A stretch of DNA of 10,420 nt from Chloroflexota bacterium (GTDB lineage: Archaea; Iainarchaeota; Iainarchaeia; Iainarchaeales; GCA-2688035). The notes under the pieces are model-generated. The model saw only the letters and a list, made by a program, of their open reading frames with translations. It ran no database searches and was not told the origin of the DNA. The translations under genes were made by a program, and so were the position numbers. Position 1 is the stretch's first letter, and every line of letters starts with the position of its first letter. Of this stretch, positions 6,594 through 10,420 are shown piece by piece. The stretch is from contig DAOWAC010000019.1 in assembly GCA_030634785.1 (NCBI GenBank), positions 1 through 10,420 on the forward strand, in the 5' to 3' direction.

Positions 6594-6600
6594 TTATAAA
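6594..6600 (+). promoter_or_regulatory. TATA-like box of the Nudix gene
   Basis: TTATAAA is centred about 30 bp before the ATG at 6627, and no Shine-Dalgarno is present, suggesting a short-leader or leaderless mRNA. Confidence 0.45.
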
Positions 6601-6626
6601 CAATTTCCTTTCCTCTTTTTATCTGA

Positions 6627-7046
6627 ATGGTTAAAGAAAAATCAGTCGGATGTGCTCTGTTCAGAAAAAATGATTCTGAAAAAGAATTTTTGCTATTGCA
6701 CTATAAGGCTGACCACTGGGGCTTTCCAAAAGGGCACGTGGAACAAGGCGAAACTGAGGAACAAACACTAAGACGCGAAGTGCAAGAAGAAACCACTTTG
6801 AAAAATATCGCAATAATGCCTGGCTTTAGGCAGTATACAAAATACTATTTCAGGCGCGGGAAAGAAACAGTGTTCAAAGAAGTGCCATTCTACCTTGCAG
6901 AATCTTCCGGAGGAAACGTAAAAATTTCCCACGAGCACCAGGGCTTTGAATGGCTTTCATTTGAAAAAGCAATGAAAAGGCTCTCGTTCAAAAACACAAA
7001 AACTGTTCTAGAAAAAGCCATTGAATTTTTGAAAGAAAAAAAATGA
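6627..7046 (+). CDS. Nudix hydrolase, NUDT2-like bis(5'-nucleosyl)-tetraphosphatase (Ap4A hydrolase)
   Basis: 139 residues, the usual length of asymmetrical Ap4A hydrolases, which cleave Ap4A to ATP and AMP in the cytosol. The Nudix box runs from G36 to L58 (GHVEQGE...RREVQEETTL). It has all the acidic metal ligands (E51, E54, E55) and the invariant Arg50; the usual Gly near its end is Thr. The assignment to the Ap4A group rests on WGFPKGHVEQGE just before the helix and on SHEHQGFEWLSFEKA at 101-115, which parallels SHEHQAYRWL in human NUDT2. The N-terminus SVGCALFRK..FLLLHYK also matches that group. The ATG at 6627 sits at leaderless distance from a TATA-like box. It is convergent with the PfkB kinase, with 33 bp between stops. 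It is likely a housekeeping function that removes alarmone-type dinucleotides. Confidence 0.9.
   Translation: MVKEKSVGCALFRKNDSEKEFLLLHYKADHWGFPKGHVEQGETEEQTLRREVQEETTLKNIAIMPGFRQYTKYYFRRGKETVFKEVPFYLAESSGGNVKISHEHQGFEWLSFEKAMKRLSFKNTKTVLEKAIEFLKEKK
7036..7043 (-). terminator. Poly-T terminator for the PfkB kinase gene
   Basis: On the minus strand there is a run of eight T about 37 nt past the kinase stop codon, inside the end of the convergent Nudix gene. Oligo-T without a required hairpin is the archaeal termination signal. Confidence 0.4.
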
Positions 7047-7079
7047 AAACTGCTCTTGAAATTTACAAAACAAACTAGG

Positions 7080-8060
7080 TTATGTAGAAGTTATTCTTGT
7101 TTTTTTCACTTTTGTCCTTTTTGTTTCGTGTTTTTCAAGGAATGTTTCAATGCCATGCTGTGTAAGCAGTTTGTTTTTTGCGCCAAAATGCATTATTGTG
7201 CTGTGGGCATTTGCTGTTCCGACATTCAGTGCTGATTCAACACTTTTTCCTTTTACTATTTCTGAAACAAAACCGCTGTGGAATGCGTCTCCTGCTCCTG
7301 TTGTGTCAGCAATTTTTATTTTGAAAGCGGGTTTGTAATAATAAATGCTTCCGTCAAATGCATGCGCTCCCTTTTTGTCCTCTGTTACAACAACGAGTGG
7401 AACAATTACTTGTAATTTTTGCAATTGCTTTTTCACATTTTTTTCTTTTGTTAAAATTTCCGCCTCACTCCTGTTAAGCAAAAGAATGTCAATTGTTTTA
7501 AGTAATGGCTTTAATTTTTTAAATCCAAGTTTTATTTCACTCATTCCTGGATTGAAGGAAACACTTATTCCTTTTTTTTCAGCAAAGCCAAGAATTTTTT
7601 CCATAATCTTCGGCTTTGCATGAAAGCTTGTTATATGCATCCATTTTGTTTTGCTCAGCCATGTCCAGTGCACCTGTCTTTCTTCCCCCAAATGCCTTGT
7701 TGCTCCGCCATAAACCAAAATAATCCTGTCGTGTCCAAAGCCTGTCAAAATTGCGCTGTAGGCTGTGTTATAATCCTGTAGCCTTGAAACAAGCCTTGTA
7801 CTAATCCCTTCTTTTCTCAATTCACGCAGTACAATTTTTCCGCCTGGGTCATTGCCTATTGCTGCCAAAATTCCTGTTCTCAACCCAAGCCTTTTGAAGC
7901 CAACAGCCGTATTTGTTGCGCCTCCTCCAGTGCTGTAAAAAATGCTTTGCACTTCCTGCTTTGAGCCAACAGACAAAAGCAAATTGCCTTTTTTGACCTT
8001 TCCATTAACGCAAATAAATGCATCAATTGTTGCATTTCCAACGCTTACAATATCAAACAT
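7080..8060 (-). CDS. PfkB-family (ribokinase-like) sugar or nucleoside kinase
   Basis: 326 residues, the standard size for the family, which transfers a phosphate from ATP to a sugar or nucleoside hydroxyl. Visible signatures are: strand 1 FDIVSVGNATIDAF; substrate-binding GGGATNTAVGFKRLG at 45-59; IGND at 68-71; NRSEAE at 196-201 (the NxxE metal/phosphate motif); and the ATP-site signature DTTGAGDAFHSGF at 252-264 with catalytic base Asp258. The C-terminal 15 residues are strongly basic (KRTKVKKTR), an unusual tail. Substrate specificity cannot be read from sequence; ribokinase, fructokinase or archaeal nucleoside kinase activity are all possible. The ATG at 8060 has no Shine-Dalgarno and follows an A/T-rich box at about 30 bp, so it is probably leaderless and monocistronic. 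It is divergent from the beta-helix pilin gene and convergent with the Ap4A hydrolase. Confidence 0.92.
   Translation of the reverse strand: MFDIVSVGNATIDAFICVNGKVKKGNLLLSVGSKQEVQSIFYSTGGGATNTAVGFKRLGLRTGILAAIGNDPGGKIVLRELRKEGISTRLVSRLQDYNTAYSAILTGFGHDRIILVYGGATRHLGEERQVHWTWLSKTKWMHITSFHAKPKIMEKILGFAEKKGISVSFNPGMSEIKLGFKKLKPLLKTIDILLLNRSEAEILTKEKNVKKQLQKLQVIVPLVVVTEDKKGAHAFDGSIYYYKPAFKIKIADTTGAGDAFHSGFVSEIVKGKSVESALNVGTANAHSTIMHFGAKNKLLTQHGIETFLEKHETKRTKVKKTRITST
7100..7136 (+). terminator. T-rich terminator for the Nudix gene
   Basis: Consecutive T-runs (TTTTTTT at 7100-7106, then CACTTTTGTCCTTTTTG and GTTTTT) lie about 55 bp past the Nudix stop, inside the 3' end of the convergent kinase. 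The pattern suits archaeal poly-T termination. The runs also encode the kinase's lysine-rich tail, so they may simply be coding. Confidence 0.3.
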
Positions 8061-8087
8061 TCAAACCAAATCAATAACACTTTTCGG

Positions 8088-8097
8088 CTTTTTATTC
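8088..8097 (-). promoter_or_regulatory. Possible TATA-like box of the kinase gene
   Basis: The minus-strand sequence AATAAAAAGC is centred about 32 bp before the ATG at 8060. It is weak and chosen by position only. Confidence 0.3.
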
Positions 8098-8106
8098 TTT
8101 TGTGTT

Positions 8107-8259
8107 TTGCAAAAATCTGAACAAAACAATTAAATACTTCCATTGGATTATTCTTTCTGGTTTTTCATGAATAAAAGGGCACAGGCTAGTTTGGAGTATT
8201 TGATGACTTATGGCTGGATGCTTATACTTATAGCTACTATTATTGGAGTGCTTGTTTTT
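8107..8259 (+). repeat. Duplicated promoter plus signal-peptide module, copy 1
   Basis: Direct repeat of 9611-9763 at a constant offset of 1504 bp. Bases 8122-8192 are identical to 9626-9696 (71 bp). The whole 8122-8259 stretch differs at three sites (8193, 8214, 8218): two synonymous changes and one Met/Val change. Homology fades upstream (four differences in 8107-8121) and stops abruptly at 8260. It covers the promoter, leader and codons 1-31 of the gene. Confidence 0.95.
8129..8136 (+). promoter_or_regulatory. TATA-like box of first beta-helix pilin gene
   Basis: ATTAAATA is centred about 34 bp before the ATG at 8167, and the identical box precedes the second gene at 9633-9640. It predicts a leader of only about 5-10 nt. 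No Shine-Dalgarno is present. Confidence 0.5.
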
Positions 8260-9486
8260 ATGATTGACAGCCCGACAGAAAGCGTGGTGTTTTCTTCCAG
8301 TAACCAAACTAAACTAGCGATTAAAGGCAGTACTCTTGATGCATCTGGTAATGTAGAAGTTCTTATTAAAAACTTGACAGGCGGAAAAATCAAGGTAACT
8401 AGCTTTTATACTGGTGGAGATTTTGCTGGCGGCAAACTGAATGGCTTTGAAAGCACGGTTTCAAGCCTGGTTGAAATTCCTGCAGGTGGCGAATTGTTTT
8501 TCACCGAAATCAACTATGTTGGTTTAGGTAGTGTTGATGGAACAATCGCTATTGAGTACACAGACTTTGCCAATCTGTCGCAAACAGCAGTTATTTCTGG
8601 TAAGGGCAGTGCAGCTGCAACTGCTGAGCCAGTCAGTTCCTGCCAGATTCTTGAAGCAGGCAAAAAATATGTGCTAAGTCAGGATATCTCTACTACTGCT
8701 TCCAGTGCCTGCATTACACTAATTGGAGACAACGTTGTATTGAATTGTAACGGCAAAAAAATAACAGGACCAGGCGGAAGTGTTTCCATTTTCACTTCCC
8801 GCGGCATATCTGCAAATAGCGCTGCTAATTTCACGATTTCAAACTGTGAAGTAAGCGATTTTGGTAATGACGGAATTTTCTTATATCAGTCTCCCGGCTC
8901 CAGAATAACAAACGTTACCGCAAGCAACAACTACCGGTATGGGCTATTTTTATACTCTTGTAGCGACTCTATTCTGGCAGACAGCAAGATGAACAACAAT
9001 GGCAATAGTGGATTGGTTGTATCCAACACTGTGAGTTCTTCAGGTAGCTTTGCTCTAATCAACAGCGAAGCAAAAGACAATGCCTTTAACGGAGTGATGT
9101 TCTTCTATTTGGATAATGGCAGTGTTATGAGAAACAATGAAATAAGTGGAGGCCTAACCCACGGGAGTTATTTTAATCAAGTAACTGGCACCACAATATC
9201 CAATAACAACATAGCTAACAGTGGCATGGCCGGAATATTGTTAGTTAATGTAACTAATACCACGCTAACCGGCAACACTCTAACAAAGATTGGAGTGGAT
9301 GACCCCAACTGGGCCGGAATTTATATTGCATCTGGAAGCGGCAATAAGTTAAACAACAATAAGAGCTGTGGTAATAACAGTGTCAACGACTTGTACTGTA
9401 CTGATTTGAGTGTAAGCAGTGGAAGCGGCAACATAGCAACGAATGTTAATTGTCCTGGCTTAGAGACGTCCTCTGAATGCCCCTAA
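8167..9486 (+). CDS. Class III prepilin signal fused to a right-handed beta-helix surface protein
   Basis: 439 residues from the ATG at 8167. MNKRAQASLEYLMTYGW is a classic archaeal class III signal (RA|Q, QASLEYL), with a hydrophobic helix to about residue 32. Residues 35-150 form a Gly/Ser/Thr-rich beta module ending TIAIEYTDFANLSQ. From residue 159 (CQILEAGKKYVL) to about 430 there are repeated strands of about 20-25 residues, such as NVVLNCNGKKI, NFTISNCEVSDFGNDGIFLY, SRITNVTASNN-YGLFLY, and TISNNNIANSGMAGILLVN. These match the NosD/pectate-lyase-like parallel beta-helix (PbH1 repeats), and many N-x-S/T sequons are present. It is probably a pilin-anchored exported adhesin or polysaccharide-binding protein, and no catalytic residues are recognisable. 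An upstream in-frame TTG (8143) would add eight residues but lies ahead of the predicted transcript start region, so the ATG is preferred. It is a paralogue of the gene at 9671. Confidence 0.88.
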   Translation: MNKRAQASLEYLMTYGWMLILIATIIGVLVFMIDSPTESVVFSSSNQTKLAIKGSTLDASGNVEVLIKNLTGGKIKVTSFYTGGDFAGGKLNGFESTVSSLVEIPAGGELFFTEINYVGLGSVDGTIAIEYTDFANLSQTAVISGKGSAAATAEPVSSCQILEAGKKYVLSQDISTTASSACITLIGDNVVLNCNGKKITGPGGSVSIFTSRGISANSAANFTISNCEVSDFGNDGIFLYQSPGSRITNVTASNNYRYGLFLYSCSDSILADSKMNNNGNSGLVVSNTVSSSGSFALINSEAKDNAFNGVMFFYLDNGSVMRNNEISGGLTHGSYFNQVTGTTISNNNIANSGMAGILLVNVTNTTLTGNTLTKIGVDDPNWAGIYIASGSGNKLNNNKSCGNNSVNDLYCTDLSVSSGSGNIATNVNCPGLETSSECP

Positions 9487-9610
9487 CTGTAGTAACAACT
9501 GCAAATCAGGGTGTTTTCTTCCCCTTACTGGTATATGGTTCTGCTTACCGGTTGTTGCAGGCTGTGCATATGTGGGCATTAAAATCACTGTTTTGTTAAT
9601 TGTCAAAACA
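9487..9610 (+). other. Intergenic region with two short inverted repeats
   Basis: Between the stop of the first beta-helix gene and the repeated promoter module. ACTGGTA/TACCGGT (9527-9533 and 9546-9552, one G-U pair) and TGTTTTG/CAAAACA (9589-9595 and 9604-9610) can form 7-bp stems. A short pyrimidine tract TTTTCTTCCCC (9514-9524) might help termination. No gene was seen. Confidence 0.35.
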
Positions 9611-9763
9611 TTGCAAAAAAGCGACCAAAACAATTAAATACTTCCATTGGATTATTCTTTCTGGTTTTTCATGAATAAAAGGGCACAGGCTAGTTTAGAG
9701 TATTTGATGACTTATGGTTGGGTGCTTATACTTATAGCTACTATTATTGGAGTGCTTGTTTTT
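9611..9763 (+). repeat. Duplicated promoter plus signal-peptide module, copy 2
   Basis: Counterpart of 8107-8259: identical over 9626-9696, and 135 of 138 bases identical over 9626-9763. It contains the TATA-like box, the leader CTTCCATTGGATTATTCTTT and what follows, and the first 31 codons of the second gene. Confidence 0.95.
9633..9640 (+). promoter_or_regulatory. TATA-like box of second beta-helix pilin gene
   Basis: ATTAAATA in the same position relative to the ATG (9671) as in the first gene, within the perfectly conserved 71-bp block. Confidence 0.5.
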
Positions 9764-10420
9764 GTTATAACGCCTCCTGAGAGTGAGGTTTCTTTTCAGT
9801 CCTCTGATCCTAGCAAGTTTTTGTTGAAGGGTGGTACATTGCAGGATAGTGTTGCGACTGCTATTTTGCAGAATGCTACGGGTGGTGAGCTTGAGGTAAC
9901 TGATGTTTCTGTATCTGGTGTTGGTTATGCAAGTGGATGTACTGTTAATAAGTCTGTGACACCAGTGATTTCTGCAGGAAAAACAATGTTGCTTGAATGT
10001 CAGTTAACAGGGAGTGATCCAAATGGGACAGTTACAATTGCTTATAAGGACTTTGCAGGTTTGGACAAAGAAGTGCAGATACTCATTGGTGGAGGCAGTA
10101 GTACAATCGCAAGTCTGTGCGACAACGGCGAACTAGACCCGGGTGAAACTTGCGACACGCCAGGCAGTGAAGTAGGAATGGGTTTGAGTGTTTTATGCAA
10201 TTCTACCTGTTCAGGATATGATGTAACAGGATGTGCAACCTTAAGCCAGCCAGGCAACTATAAGCTAACGCAGAATATTGGCAGTACATTAAATTGCCTT
10301 ACAATAAGCAACAATGTCGGAGGCAACAGGACAATTGACTGCCAAAGCAGAATTATATCAGACCCTGCAGCAACCAAGATATATCGAGGAATAAATATGG
10401 TTAATGCACAAGATGTAACA
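9671..10420 (+). CDS. Class III prepilin signal protein with Cys-rich repeat, probably beta-helix; C-terminus outside window
   Basis: 250 residues are visible and the frame is open to the window end. The N-terminus MNKRAQASLEYLMTYGW is identical to the gene at 8167, and the first 31 residues differ only at V18 (Met in the other). Residues 34-140 align with the same beta module in the other protein (TGGELEVT, NGTVTIAYKDFAGL). It then has an extra Cys-rich segment at 150-188 (CDNGELDPGETCD, then LCNSTC and GC), resembling the CGNGxLDPGEECD repeats of exported proteins. From 188 it resumes the paralogue's pattern (CATLSQPGNYKLTQNI, LNCLTI, TIDCQSRII), which is the entry to the beta-helix. Codon choice is G/T-ending up to about residue 137 and A/C-ending after it. 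It has the same promoter and leader as its paralogue. It is likely an exported filament-anchored adhesin. Confidence 0.88.
   Translation, partial: MNKRAQASLEYLMTYGWVLILIATIIGVLVFVITPPESEVSFQSSDPSKFLLKGGTLQDSVATAILQNATGGELEVTDVSVSGVGYASGCTVNKSVTPVISAGKTMLLECQLTGSDPNGTVTIAYKDFAGLDKEVQILIGGGSSTIASLCDNGELDPGETCDTPGSEVGMGLSVLCNSTCSGYDVTGCATLSQPGNYKLTQNIGSTLNCLTISNNVGGNRTIDCQSRIISDPAATKIYRGINMVNAQDVT

Noticed and set aside
8143..8166. Upstream TTG start for the first beta-helix pilin gene
   Set aside because: It would put eight aromatic-rich residues before the signal, and the TTG is only about 10 bp from the TATA-like box, ahead of the expected transcript start. The conservation in the second copy is explained by the whole module being duplicated.
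9589..9610. Hairpin as terminator of the first beta-helix gene
   Set aside because: The stem is AT-rich, about 100 bp past the stop and has no downstream T-run on the plus strand, so the evidence is too weak to call it a terminator.

Overview
The window looks like archaeal DNA, most likely from a small-genome DPANN-type lineage (Diapherotrites/Woesearchaeota-like; the exact clade cannot be read from this sequence). The evidence is: class III (archaeal) prepilin signal sequences of the KKAQxxxEYL and RAQASLEYLMTYGW types; AT-rich promoters with TATA-like boxes placed for leaderless or near-leaderless mRNAs; GGAGG Shine-Dalgarno sites in front of operon-internal genes only; and poly-T 3' ends. 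No bacterial -35/-10 pattern was seen.

Left half (1-5566, all on the minus strand, read from 5566 down to 1). This is a tight operon of six genes, the last cut by the window edge. Every product begins with a short positively charged stretch, a Gly/Ala processing site and a hydrophobic helix, i.e. a prepilin-like N-terminus. In transcription order they are: a canonical class III pilin (5087-5566), a second pilin-like protein (4633-5085), a third (4133-4636), a protein of about 900 residues with a degenerate von Willebrand A fold and two DxDxDG-type calcium loops (1456-4164), a 338-residue membrane-anchored protein (426-1442), and a pilin paralogous to the first (1-381). Genes overlap or abut, with the start signals inside the preceding gene. 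The simplest reading is an export/assembly unit for a type IV pilus-like surface fibre with a VWA tip or adhesin subunit, analogous in layout to bacterial minor-pilin/PilY1 operons. That function is inferred.

Middle (5567-8060). A divergent promoter region leads to a 217-residue transglutaminase-like protein that lacks the catalytic cysteine. It is followed immediately by two tandem copies of a GC-rich 62-bp hairpin repeat, then by a NUDT2-like Ap4A hydrolase (Nudix). Convergent to that, on the minus strand, is a PfkB-family carbohydrate/nucleoside kinase. These are cytosolic housekeeping-type genes, each with its own promoter.

Right end (8107-10420). Two plus-strand paralogues each encode a class III prepilin N-terminus, a small beta-rich module and a (predicted) right-handed beta-helix. 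The second also carries a Cys-rich CDNGELDPGE segment and runs off the window. Their promoter, leader and signal-peptide DNA is almost identical (71 bp perfect, 135/138 overall) while the bodies are far diverged, and the codon usage changes abruptly downstream. This suggests gene conversion or cassette-like exchange of the surface-exposed parts. Together with the left operon, most of the window is devoted to surface filaments or exported adhesins.
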